Of a stretch of 64,000 nucleotides of DNA, positions 43,902 through 52,728 are shown piece by piece. How positions within the stretch are numbered: the first letter of the stretch is position 1; the number at the start of each line of letters is the position of its first letter. Source of the stretch: Mucilaginibacter tundrae (lineage in GTDB: Bacteria > Bacteroidota > Bacteroidia > Sphingobacteriales > Sphingobacteriaceae); NCBI RefSeq assembly GCF_013408825.1, contig NZ_JACCBZ010000004.1, forward strand, positions 248,001 through 312,000, read 5' to 3'. The position numbers and the translations under genes are program-made. The notes beneath the pieces were generated by a model that worked only from the letters and a program-made list of their open reading frames with translations, searched no databases and had not been told where the DNA came from.

Positions 43902-45212
43902 TCAATTATGATCGTACAACTCAGGAACCATTTTAATTTGCCTGCTCAGTAAAAATACTACTGCAAGACTCAGCGTAAAATAAATAAGCGTAAACAAGTA
44001 AAACGAGTAATGGATACCTGGCATAGGCGTAACCGCCTCGCTGGTACGCATAACGCCTTGTATAATCCACGGTTGGCGGCCAACCTCGGTAACTGTCCAT
44101 CCTGCTTCAACAGCGATAAAGCCAAGAGGCGTGGCCGCTATAAATAATTTTAAGAACCAACTTTTATTCAGCCATTCTCGCTTTTTCCATAATGCAAAAA
44201 AGTAGAGCAACCCAATTGCTAATAAAAACATACCGATTGCAACCATTAGTTGAAAAGCATAGTGCGTAACCGGCACATTAGGTTGATCTTTTTGCGGGAT
44301 TTTATCTAAGCCATTGACGGGCGTTTTAAAATCATCATGTACTAAAAAACTTAATAATCCGGGCAATTCAATACCGTAATTTACTTTCTTGCTTACAGTG
44401 TCAGGTATGCCACCTATCAATAATTTTGAGTAGGGTTCGGTATGGAAATGAGCCTCCATGGCAGCTAACTTAGCTGGCTGCCTTCGTGCTGCTCCTTTAG
44501 CTGACAGATCACCACTTAAAGGTTGTAATATTGCAGCCAAAGCACCAAAGGCAATAGCTATTTTAAATGATTTGGTATGAAAGGTTACATTCTTCTTTCT
44601 GAAGATCATAAGCGCGTGTATACCCGCAACAGCAAATCCCGTAGCGGCAAATGCTGCTATGGTCATGTGTAAAGCTTCAGAAAACCAGGCAGCGTTGAAC
44701 ATGGCTTTAATTGGGTCGATGTTTGTATACTGCCCATTAACATAATTAAACCCTGCAGGGCTATTCATCCACGAATTTGCCGATACCACCAAAATGCCCG
44801 ATACCACACCACTCACCCCAACTACAATACCTGTAAACCAATGAAACCATTTATTGAATTTATCCCAACCATAAAGGAAGAATCCCAGGGCGATGGCTTC
44901 AATAAAAAAGGCAACACCTTCCAATGAAAAAGGCATACCAAATATGGGCCCGGCATGCTCCATGAATTTTGGCCATAGCAAGCCCAACTCGAATGAAAGC
45001 ATAGTACCTGATACCGCTCCGGTAGCAAAAAATATGGCCACACCTTTGCTCCAGGCTTGTGTTATGTGTTTATATAAAGGGTTTTTAGTTTTTATGTATT
45101 TATAGTTTGATATAGCCATAAACACAGGCATCACCATGCCTATACAGGAATAAATAATGTGGAAGCCCAGTGATAGGGCCATTTGTGATCTGGCGGCTAT
45201 AAAATCATTCAT
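43902..45212 (-). CDS. cydA: Cytochrome bd quinol oxidase subunit I
   Basis: The 436-residue subunit carries the haem ligands expected: His18 in ALSLGFHIIYS, a His in SEALHMTIAAFAATG near 185, and the GWTVTEVGRQPWIIQGVMRT quinol-side segment near 370-390. The Q-loop is short, as in the cyanide-insensitive and Bacteroidota-type oxidases, unlike the long loop of E. coli CydA. It oxidises quinol and reduces oxygen without proton pumping. It is followed by cydB. A 280-base gap upstream, opposite the RidA gene, holds its promoter. Confidence 0.95.
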   Translation of the reverse strand: MNDFIAARSQMALSLGFHIIYSCIGMVMPVFMAISNYKYIKTKNPLYKHITQAWSKGVAIFFATGAVSGTMLSFELGLLWPKFMEHAGPIFGMPFSLEGVAFFIEAIALGFFLYGWDKFNKWFHWFTGIVVGVSGVVSGILVVSANSWMNSPAGFNYVNGQYTNIDPIKAMFNAAWFSEALHMTIAAFAATGFAVAGIHALMIFRKKNVTFHTKSFKIAIAFGALAAILQPLSGDLSAKGAARRQPAKLAAMEAHFHTEPYSKLLIGGIPDTVSKKVNYGIELPGLLSFLVHDDFKTPVNGLDKIPQKDQPNVPVTHYAFQLMVAIGMFLLAIGLLYFFALWKKREWLNKSWFLKLFIAATPLGFIAVEAGWTVTEVGRQPWIIQGVMRTSEAVTPMPGIHYSFYLFTLIYFTLSLAVVFLLSRQIKMVPELYDHN

Positions 45213-45462
45213 AATAGCATGTATGATAAATATTATAATAACTGCACAAATATAACCTTACAAATAGTGTGATTCGACAAATACTAATCCAAAGGATTAA
45301 ATAGAACAATTCTAAAATGCAGAATTAGTTGTGTTTATGATGTTTTAGCTTATCGATATATAGCCTTTTTAATTTTTTTGTTCGAATTGAAAATTAAGTA
45401 ACATGCTTATGTAAACTTGATTTACATTGTTTGCTTTGATAGGATAGCCTGTATTTTATTTT
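45213..45462. other. Divergent intergenic region, cydAB and ridA
   Basis: AT-rich, no ORF. Short stretch CAATTCTAAAATGCAGAATTA (about 45307-45327) resembles a weak inverted repeat. No recognised oxygen-sensor (FNR-like TTGAT-N4-ATCAA) box was found. Confidence 0.35.
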
Positions 45463-45470
45463 TATGTTTG
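45463..45470 (+). promoter_or_regulatory. -7 element upstream of the RidA gene
   Basis: TATGTTTG matches TAnnTTTG and lies 22 bases before the start codon; no TTTG is found 19 bases further up. Confidence 0.45.
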
Positions 45471-45492
45471 TTTTACACAATTACCTTATAAA

Positions 45493-45957
45493 ATGAATAC
45501 TGCAGAACAAAATTTTGCCGCTTTAGGCCTAAGCCTGCCACCCGCTCCAAAACCACTTGGCGTATATAAGTCTTGTTTGGTTGATGGTAAATATCTTTAT
45601 CTATCAGGTCACGGTACTGTACAGGATGACGGTAGTTTGATTATCGGCCGTATAGGCGATACTATTACTCCAGAAGATGGTAAACTGGCAGCGCGCCAGG
45701 TTGGTTTAGCTATGCTGGCTACCATAAAAGCTAACATCGGCAGTCTTGATAAAGTTCAAAGGGTAATAAAAGTGTTGGGTATGGTTAACTGTACGTCTGA
45801 CTTTGAAAAACACCCTTTTATTATAAACGGTTGCAGCGAGTTATTTGCTAAAGTTTGGGGCGAAGAGAACGGTATAGGCGTCCGTAGCGCGGTAGGGATG
45901 GGATCATTACCGGATAATATCCCGGTTGAAATAGAGGCTTTGTTTGAACTGGTATAA
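45493..45957 (+). CDS. RidA/YjgF-family protein
   Basis: The 154-residue product has the RidA pattern: APKPLGVYKSCLVDGKYLYLSGHG (17-40), GDTITPEDGKLAARQVGLAML (54-74) and an arginine in VRSAVGMGSLP near 134 that binds the carboxylate of imines. RidA proteins deaminate reactive enamine/imine intermediates made by PLP enzymes. It is nine bases upstream of a PLP-dependent D-threonine-aldolase-like gene, which suits that role well. First gene of a four-gene plus-strand run. Confidence 0.88.
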   Translation: MNTAEQNFAALGLSLPPAPKPLGVYKSCLVDGKYLYLSGHGTVQDDGSLIIGRIGDTITPEDGKLAARQVGLAMLATIKANIGSLDKVQRVIKVLGMVNCTSDFEKHPFIINGCSELFAKVWGEENGIGVRSAVGMGSLPDNIPVEIEALFELV

Positions 45958-45966
45958 TTAATAGCT

Positions 45967-47082
45967 ATGACCGAGCAGTATTGGTACACTATTGAGGATG
46001 TTGATCAACTGGATACACCTGCTTTGGTAGTTTATCCAAAAAGAGTGAAGCAGAATATCGACATGCTGAAATACATGATCGATGATGTATTTCGTCTGCG
46101 TCCACATATCAAAACGTATAAAAATAAGGAGGTGGCGCTGTTGATGATGGATGCAGGTATCACCAAATTTAAATGTGCTACTATTGCTGAGGCTGAAATG
46201 CTAGGGATGTGTAATGCCCCCGATGTTTTACTGGCGTATCAACCCACTGAGCCCAAGCTATTGCGGTTTATTAAATTAATCCAAACTTATCCTGATACCA
46301 AATTTTCTTGTTTAATTGATAATGAGGCTTCTGCTAATACTATATCAACAATTGCTACTGACGAAAATTTATCAGTTAATATTTATATCGATTTAAATGT
46401 AGGGATGAACCGTACAGGCATATCCCCGGAAAATGAAGCCTTACAATTGTATAAAGCATGTTTTCAATTACAGGGGATAAATTTGATTGGCCTGCATGCT
46501 TATGATGGCCATATACATGACGCGGATATTGTTATTCGTACAGAAAAAGTAAATGCCTGGTACGGGATAGTAATTAAACTGCAAAATGAAATTTTAGATT
46601 CAGGTTTTCCAAAGCCTTTGATTATTGCAGGCGGTTCGCCAACGTTTCCTATCCTCGCATCAAAAAAAAATTTAGAATGCAGCCCGGGAACTTTTGTTTA
46701 TTGGGATAGGGGCTACCAATTAGCTTTTGAAGAACAACATTTTTTAATTGCAGCATTACTTGTTGCAAGAATAGTATCGTTACCCGAAGAAAATCTACTT
46801 TGTATTGATTGCGGGCATAAATCAGTTGCTGCTGAAAATGTATTGGCTAAGCGCATATATTTTTTGAATGCCCCTGATGTTAAGATCATCAGCCAAAGCG
46901 AAGAACATTTGGTTGTTGATGCGGGCAAAGGACATGGTTATAAAGTTGGAGATGTGTTATATGGTTTACCATACCATATTTGCCCAACGGTAGCACTTTA
47001 TGAAAGCGCCATTACCATTGAAAATAATAATATCACGGGTCAGTGGCTCAATATAGCCCGCGATCGAAAAATCACTATCTAA
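45967..47082 (+). CDS. D-threonine aldolase-like PLP enzyme
   Basis: The 371-residue product has the alanine-racemase-type N-terminal barrel of the D-threonine aldolase / D-serine dehydratase group. Its PLP lysine is in RLRPHIKTYKNKEVA (about residue 47-53). The C-terminal domain reads LCIDCGHKSVAAENVL and GKGHGYKVGDVLYGLP, with His and Cys residues that in relatives bind a divalent metal. It acts on D-beta-hydroxy amino acids in characterised members. The exact substrate is open. It lies between RidA and an M19 dipeptidase. Confidence 0.85.
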   Translation: MTEQYWYTIEDVDQLDTPALVVYPKRVKQNIDMLKYMIDDVFRLRPHIKTYKNKEVALLMMDAGITKFKCATIAEAEMLGMCNAPDVLLAYQPTEPKLLRFIKLIQTYPDTKFSCLIDNEASANTISTIATDENLSVNIYIDLNVGMNRTGISPENEALQLYKACFQLQGINLIGLHAYDGHIHDADIVIRTEKVNAWYGIVIKLQNEILDSGFPKPLIIAGGSPTFPILASKKNLECSPGTFVYWDRGYQLAFEEQHFLIAALLVARIVSLPEENLLCIDCGHKSVAAENVLAKRIYFLNAPDVKIISQSEEHLVVDAGKGHGYKVGDVLYGLPYHICPTVALYESAITIENNNITGQWLNIARDRKITI

Positions 47083-47096
47083 TATTTAACCACAAT

Positions 47097-48167
47097 ATGT
47101 TCACTATCGATGCCCATTTAGACCTTAGTATGAACGCTATGGAATGGAACCGCGACTTGCGCCAGTCTGTTGATGCAATTAATGCACGGGAAAAGGGGCT
47201 TACAGACAAACCCGATCGTGGTAATGCTACTGTTTCATTACCTGAATTACGCAAAGGTAATATCGGTTTGGTAGTGGCAACACAAATAGCCCGTTATGTT
47301 TCACCTGATAATCCTTTACCAGGCTGGCATTCGCCGGAGCAAGCTTGGGCACAAACACAAGCTCAAATCGCTTGGTACAAAACCATGGAAGAGGATGGAC
47401 AAATGGTACAGGTGAATGATTTGGAAAGCCTTGAAAAACACATTAAACTTTGGCAAGATGGTGCACCATCTGAAAATAAACCTGTCGGTTATATATTGAG
47501 CTTAGAAGGCGCAGATTCAATTGTAACCATAAACCATTTGGAACGGGCATATAATTATGGATTGCGTGCAGTTGGCCCTGCACACTATGGCCCGGGAAGA
47601 TATGCGCAAGGTACAGATGCAACCGGATTTATGGGCCCGAAAGGCCAGGAGCTGTTAAAAGAAATGGAACGTTTGAATGTTATTTTAGATGCCACCCATT
47701 TATGTGATGATAGTTTTTGGGAAGCGATGGATCATTTTAATGGAAATGTTTGGGCTAGTCATAATAATTGCCGTGCGTTGGTTAACCATAATCGACAGTT
47801 TAGTGATAAGCAAATAAAAGAATTGATAAGCCGTGGTGCGGTTATAGGCGGCGCAATGGATGCCTGGATGATGGTTCCTGGATGGGTGAGGGGTGAATCA
47901 AACCCCAAAGAAATGAATTGCAACCTGAATGTATTAATAGATCACATGGATCATATTTGTCAATTGGCAGGTAATACATTACATGTTGGTATAGGATCTG
48001 ATCTTGATGGCGCATTTGGTACAGAACAATGTCCTTATGATTTGGTTACTATTGCAGACGAACAAAAAATTCCCGGCCTGTTAAAAAAACGAGGTTATAA
48101 CGATGTGGATTGCGAAAGCATAATGCACGGAAACTGGCTTAGGTTTTTACGAAAAGCCTGGGCATAA
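47097..48167 (+). CDS. M19-family dipeptidase (renal dipeptidase-like)
   Basis: About 356 residues from ATG 47097. Earlier in-frame codons from 47043 overlap the upstream gene and add a non-family N terminus. The metal-site His-X-Asp is DAHLD (4-8). The conserved His of the second site and GIGSDLDGAFG near the C terminus complete the fold. M19 enzymes hydrolyse dipeptides, often with a D- or dehydro- C-terminal residue. No signal peptide, so cytosolic. Context with RidA and D-TA supports D-amino-acid dipeptide breakdown, which is inference. Confidence 0.88.
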   Translation: MFTIDAHLDLSMNAMEWNRDLRQSVDAINAREKGLTDKPDRGNATVSLPELRKGNIGLVVATQIARYVSPDNPLPGWHSPEQAWAQTQAQIAWYKTMEEDGQMVQVNDLESLEKHIKLWQDGAPSENKPVGYILSLEGADSIVTINHLERAYNYGLRAVGPAHYGPGRYAQGTDATGFMGPKGQELLKEMERLNVILDATHLCDDSFWEAMDHFNGNVWASHNNCRALVNHNRQFSDKQIKELISRGAVIGGAMDAWMMVPGWVRGESNPKEMNCNLNVLIDHMDHICQLAGNTLHVGIGSDLDGAFGTEQCPYDLVTIADEQKIPGLLKKRGYNDVDCESIMHGNWLRFLRKAWA

Positions 48168-48194
48168 TAATATACTCCGATACACATATACAAT

Positions 48195-50795
48195 ATGAAT
48201 GCAGAGCAATCGAGATTAAAAGATTTAACCTGGAAAAAATGGGGGCCTTATGTAAGTGATAGACAATGGGGCACAATACGAGAGGATTATAGTGCCAATG
48301 GCGATGCTTGGAATTACATCACACATGATATGGCGCGTAGTAAGGCTTATCGCTGGGGTGAAGAAGGTATTGCGGGGATATGCGATGATGATCAAACGGT
48401 TTGTTTCTCAGTAGCGTTATGGAATAAAAAAGATCCTATTATTAAGGAACGCTATTTTGGTTTAACTAATCCAGAAGGCAATCATGGCGAGGATGTAAAG
48501 GAATTGTACTACTATTTGGATAATACGCCGACGCATTCATATATGAAAACGTTGTATAAATATCCGCAGCAAAGCTATCCTTATCAATGGCTGGTTGATG
48601 AAAACAAGCGCCGTGGCCGCAATGATCCTGAGTTTGAATTGATAGATACGGGTATTTTAAATAACGATGAATATTTTGATGTTTTTACCGAGTATGCTAA
48701 AAATACACAGGATGATATCCTTATAAAAATCACCATAAATAATCGCAGTATGAACGATTGCGAGTTGAATGTGTTACCAACCATTTGGTTTCGTAACACA
48801 TGGGCATGGGGGTATGATAATTACTTGCCTGAACTAACCGCGGATTCGCACGGTGTGATTGAGGTATATCACAATAAGCTTGGTCAGCTTTGGGTAAACG
48901 GAGAAGGATCACCTGATATTTTGTTTTGTGATAATGAAACTAACAACCCTAAATTATATAATTATACCGATGGCAAGCCATATTACAAGGATGGCATCAA
49001 TAACTATATTGTTAATGGAGAAGATACTGTCAACCCTAAAAAAACAGGTACAAAAGCCGCCATCAATTACGATATTAAGGTAAAGGCGAAGGATACTTAT
49101 ACGATAAGGTTGAGATTTTCATTAAACGCAAAGAACGGGTTTGATGATTTTGATACTATATTTAATGCACGGGTAGCTGAGGCTGATGAGTTTTACAAAG
49201 GTATTCAGCAAAATAATCCTAATCCTGACAGTGTACTTGTACAACGGCAGGCATTTGCCGGTATGTTGTGGACGAAACAGTTCTACTATTTCGATATAAA
49301 CCACTGGTTAAACGGAGACCCGGCGGAGCCAAAACCTCCTGCTGAACGGAAAAATGCCCGTAACAGTAAATGGCAACATTTTAACGCGCGTGATATTATC
49401 TCGATGCCTGACAAATGGGAATATCCTTGGTTCGCCTCCTGGGATCTGGCTTTCCATTGCCTGGCGCTGGCAAATATCGATATGGATTTGGCTAAAAATC
49501 AATTGATGCTATTGGTTAGGGTTTGGTACCAACATCCTAATGGGGAATTACCTGCCTATGAGTGGGATTTTGGCGATGCTAATCCACCTGTACATGCAAG
49601 GGTTACGTGGGAGATTTATCAAAAAGATAAACTGGCGAATGACGGCAAAGGCGATACGGTTTTCCTTGAACGCATTTTTCATAAATTAATGCTAGATTTC
49701 ACCTGGTGGGTAAATCGTAAAGACGCTGCCGGTAATAATATTTTTGAAGGTGGTTTTTTGGGTTTGGACAATATTGGCGTATTCGATAGAAACGCGCACC
49801 TGCCAATGGGTGAACATTTGGAGCAAGCAGATGGTACCAGCTGGATGGCTATGTATTCGCTAAACTTATTGCGGATAGCGGCAGAGTTGGCTTCCTATAA
49901 TAAGGCTTATTCGGATATAGCATCTAAGTTTTTTGAGCACTTCATCTATATTGCCGGGGCTATGGCAAATTTAGGTGAAAATAGCCAGGGGCTATGGGAC
50001 GATCAGGATGGATTCTTCTATGACCAGCTGCGTTTAAATGATAACACTACTCAAAAGATGCGCTTACGTAGTGTAGTAGGATTAATACCTTTATTTGCCG
50101 CGGAAATATTAGACGCGGACGATATTATGAATAATCCGATTTTTCATAACAGAATGAAATGGTTTTCTGATAACCGGCCCGATCTTGCCGGATTGGTTTC
50201 GCGTTGGAATGAAACAAAAGGAAATGGCAAACATTTAATAAGCCTGCTTCGTGGTTACCGAATGAAGTCGTTGCTTAAATATATGCTGGATGAAAATGAG
50301 TTTTTAAGTGATTATGGTATACGTTCCGTATCAAAATATCACCTAAATAATCCTTACAGCGTTTCAGTAAACGGAGTGGAATTTAGTGTGAAATACACTC
50401 CGGCCGAAAGCGATAGCGGCCTATTTGGCGGCAATAGTAACTGGCGTGGCCCAATATGGATGCCTATTAATTATATGTTGATAGAAAGCCTGCAACGCTT
50501 TTATCAATATTATGGTGATGATTTTAAAATAGAATGCCCTACAGGCTCGGGTGTTTTTATGAATTTGAATGAGGTTGCCAATGAGCTTTATAGCAGATTA
50601 TCTGGTATTTTTCTACGTGATAAAACCGGTAAAAGGGCTGTATTCGGCAATTATGATAAAATACAATCTGATCCCAATTTTAAAGATCACGTGCTGTTTT
50701 ACGAGTATTTTGATGGTGATAATGGGCGAGGTGTAGGCGCATCCCACCAAACCGGATGGAGTGGATTGATCGTTAATTGTTTGTATAAGCCTTAG
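48195..50795 (+). CDS. GH63-like (MGH1-type) glycoside hydrolase
   Basis: The 866-residue protein lacks a signal peptide. Its N-terminal half is beta-rich, and the C-terminal (alpha/alpha)6 barrel carries EYPWFASWDLAFHCLALANID and WRGPIWMPINYMLIESLQRFYQYYGDD. These belong to the mannosyl-oligosaccharide glucosidase / glucosidase-like GH63 and MGH1 group. Acidic residues in WEYPWFASWD and in YEYFDGDNG near the C terminus are the likely catalytic or binding ones. It is last in the run behind the M19 gene (27 bases) and is followed by a strong hairpin. Substrate unknown, cytosolic. Confidence 0.8.
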   Translation: MNAEQSRLKDLTWKKWGPYVSDRQWGTIREDYSANGDAWNYITHDMARSKAYRWGEEGIAGICDDDQTVCFSVALWNKKDPIIKERYFGLTNPEGNHGEDVKELYYYLDNTPTHSYMKTLYKYPQQSYPYQWLVDENKRRGRNDPEFELIDTGILNNDEYFDVFTEYAKNTQDDILIKITINNRSMNDCELNVLPTIWFRNTWAWGYDNYLPELTADSHGVIEVYHNKLGQLWVNGEGSPDILFCDNETNNPKLYNYTDGKPYYKDGINNYIVNGEDTVNPKKTGTKAAINYDIKVKAKDTYTIRLRFSLNAKNGFDDFDTIFNARVAEADEFYKGIQQNNPNPDSVLVQRQAFAGMLWTKQFYYFDINHWLNGDPAEPKPPAERKNARNSKWQHFNARDIISMPDKWEYPWFASWDLAFHCLALANIDMDLAKNQLMLLVRVWYQHPNGELPAYEWDFGDANPPVHARVTWEIYQKDKLANDGKGDTVFLERIFHKLMLDFTWWVNRKDAAGNNIFEGGFLGLDNIGVFDRNAHLPMGEHLEQADGTSWMAMYSLNLLRIAAELASYNKAYSDIASKFFEHFIYIAGAMANLGENSQGLWDDQDGFFYDQLRLNDNTTQKMRLRSVVGLIPLFAAEILDADDIMNNPIFHNRMKWFSDNRPDLAGLVSRWNETKGNGKHLISLLRGYRMKSLLKYMLDENEFLSDYGIRSVSKYHLNNPYSVSVNGVEFSVKYTPAESDSGLFGGNSNWRGPIWMPINYMLIESLQRFYQYYGDDFKIECPTGSGVFMNLNEVANELYSRLSGIFLRDKTGKRAVFGNYDKIQSDPNFKDHVLFYEYFDGDNGRGVGASHQTGWSGLIVNCLYKP

Positions 50796-50809
50796 TTGTT
50801 AGGTCAATA

Positions 50810-50867
50810 AAAAGAGCCAAGAACCAAGATGAAAATTCAGTGGCTTGGTTCTTGACTCTTTTATTTT
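50810..50867. terminator. Terminator after the GH63-like gene
   Basis: AAAGAGCCAAGAACCAAG and CTTGGTTCTTGACTCTTT pair over about 17 bases around a 16-base loop, followed by a T-rich tract. It separates the plus-strand run from the convergent cytochrome c gene. Confidence 0.8.
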
Positions 50868-50871
50868 GATT

Positions 50872-51315
50872 CTATTTCTTTGTAGCTCCTCTTGCGCTTT
50901 TAACCATTGCAACTGAAACTGCACTTGCTTTATTGCCAAAGCTATGCCTGATATAAGTTAACACATCTGCTATCTCCTGATCTTTCAAAAAATCATGCGA
51001 AGGCATCGTATTTGAATAAGTATTGCCGTTTATTTCTACATCTTCATTAAAACCATTCAAAACTATTTTTATTAATTTTGTTTTATCACCCAAAACATAG
51101 CTTGTTTGTATTAATGGCGGGTTCATGTTTTGTACGCCGTGCCCATCAACCTGGTGGCAGGTAGCGCAATTTTGCGTATAAACTGCTTTGCCATTAGCTA
51201 TTGATAATGCTAAATGTACTTTGGAAGATCTCGATGAATGTTTTATCTGTGCTTTTAAGCTTGTGCTAATAATCAGCATAAATAATATAGAGGAAGCAAA
51301 TTTTATAAACTTCAT
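50872..51315 (-). CDS. Periplasmic c-type cytochrome
   Basis: The 147-residue product has a signal peptide (about 1-22) and one haem c site CATCH in YTQNCATCHQVDGHGV (about 47-62). The axial Met is probably in NTMPSHDFL near 103-111. It is a small class I cytochrome c. It starts exactly at the end of the upstream PQQ-type dehydrogenase gene (overlap of one base), so it most likely accepts electrons from that enzyme. Confident as cytochrome; partner inferred. Confidence 0.88.
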   Translation of the reverse strand: MKFIKFASSILFMLIISTSLKAQIKHSSRSSKVHLALSIANGKAVYTQNCATCHQVDGHGVQNMNPPLIQTSYVLGDKTKLIKIVLNGFNEDVEINGNTYSNTMPSHDFLKDQEIADVLTYIRHSFGNKASAVSVAMVKSARGATKK

Positions 51316-52580
51316 TATTTTTTATAGCTGATTTTGTAAATGGTTCCTTTATTATCATCGGTTACATATAATGAACCATCTAGGCCTTGTGCTAAGCCAC
51401 ATGGACGATGTACGGCGTTCCCGCTTTCTTTTTGTGTTTGTGTGCCGGCAAACCCATCGGCAAATACTTCCCACTTACCATCGGGTCTACCATCTTTAAA
51501 TGGTTGAAAAACTACAAAGTAACCAGCTTGTGGCTCTGGTGCCCTGTTCCATGAACCATGGAAAGCGATAAAAGCGCCATTTTTATACCTTTCAGGAAAT
51601 TGATTGCCGGTATAAAATAACAAACCGTCTGGTGCTAAGTGTCCGGGAAAGGCAACTGCTGGATTAATAGTACCTTCGCCTGCAGTTTTTCTACCATCGC
51701 CACCATATTCTGGAGCTAATATTTTTTCATGTTTTTCTTGATCATAGTAAATATATGGCCACCCTGCATTATCACCTTCTTTTATGGCGTATAAACATTC
51801 TGCGGGTTCAATAGCCGATTGTTGGGTAGTATATAAATCAGGGAAAAGATCATGTAATTGATCTCTGCCATGTTGCATTACAAAGAGCTGGTTATCTTGT
51901 TGATTCCAATCCAAGCCCACAACGTTCCTTAATCCTTTTGCATAATGTATGCCATCGCCGTAATGCTGATTTAGCTTGTCGGCTTTAAACTCCCAAATAC
52001 CACCGGCAGAATCTAAAATAGGGCAACCTTTTCTGCCCATTGATCCTTTTTGACGATCTTTTTCCTGGCATGAATTAGAATATGCGCCAACATTTACATA
52101 GATATTTCCGTTATTATCCAACACAATTGACTTTGACTCGTGTTCATGGCGGTTCAATAAACCTACAACTATTCTTTCAGGTTCATTCGGATTAATAACT
52201 TCGTCTTTGTCGTTTAATTTGTATCGATAAACGTCCTCGTTTGATGAAGCATACAGATAACCGTTTTTAATATACATGCCTGTGCCCGCGTAATTGCCAA
52301 AGCCATTAACAACGGTTGCTTTGTCGCCTGTTTGGTGCAGATATAAAATTCCCTTTCCATTTTTCGCTCTATTCAATTTTACATATATATCGCCCTGTTT
52401 AGTAATTGCAATATGCCTCGCACTACCTAAATTATCGGCGACTATATTGGCTTCAAAGCCAGATGGTAAAATTAATCCCGCGGTATCGGCCGAAGATGGG
52501 TTTTTTAATGCTATGGATATTACCAAAGCCGGAATTGCCATTAGTGGTAATATAAATGGCAATAATCTGTTATTTTTCAT
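51315..52580 (-). CDS. Periplasmic PQQ-type sugar/sorbosone dehydrogenase
   Basis: The 421-residue protein has an N-terminal membrane/signal segment (about 6-26) and a six-bladed beta-propeller of the soluble glucose/sorbosone dehydrogenase family. Blades carry repeated GNIYVNVGAYSNSC, KGLRNVVGLDWNQQDNQLFVMQHGRDQLHD and HGSWNRAPEPQAGY, which include the cofactor-contacting His and Arg. It oxidises an aldose or sorbosone and passes electrons to a cytochrome c, here the gene overlapping by one base. Whether PQQ is bound or made by this organism is unknown. Confidence 0.85.
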   Translation of the reverse strand: MKNNRLLPFILPLMAIPALVISIALKNPSSADTAGLILPSGFEANIVADNLGSARHIAITKQGDIYVKLNRAKNGKGILYLHQTGDKATVVNGFGNYAGTGMYIKNGYLYASSNEDVYRYKLNDKDEVINPNEPERIVVGLLNRHEHESKSIVLDNNGNIYVNVGAYSNSCQEKDRQKGSMGRKGCPILDSAGGIWEFKADKLNQHYGDGIHYAKGLRNVVGLDWNQQDNQLFVMQHGRDQLHDLFPDLYTTQQSAIEPAECLYAIKEGDNAGWPYIYYDQEKHEKILAPEYGGDGRKTAGEGTINPAVAFPGHLAPDGLLFYTGNQFPERYKNGAFIAFHGSWNRAPEPQAGYFVVFQPFKDGRPDGKWEVFADGFAGTQTQKESGNAVHRPCGLAQGLDGSLYVTDDNKGTIYKISYKK

Positions 52581-52676
52581 AATTGGTTATTGTATGGCGT
52601 AAACTTAATTAAAAAACAGGTTAGCAATCGGATATGCTATTTAAACAACAGTAATTTTACAAATAAGTTTAAATAA

Positions 52677-52707
52677 CAAAAAAAGCCGCCCCGGTAGGGC
52701 GGCTTTG
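52677..52707. terminator. Terminator between the LruC lipoprotein and the PQQ gene
   Basis: AAAGCCGCCC and GGGCGGCTTT form a perfect stem with flanking A and T runs. It lies downstream of the LruC gene on the minus strand. Confidence 0.8.
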
Positions 52708-52728
52708 ATATGAAATATTATAGTTACC

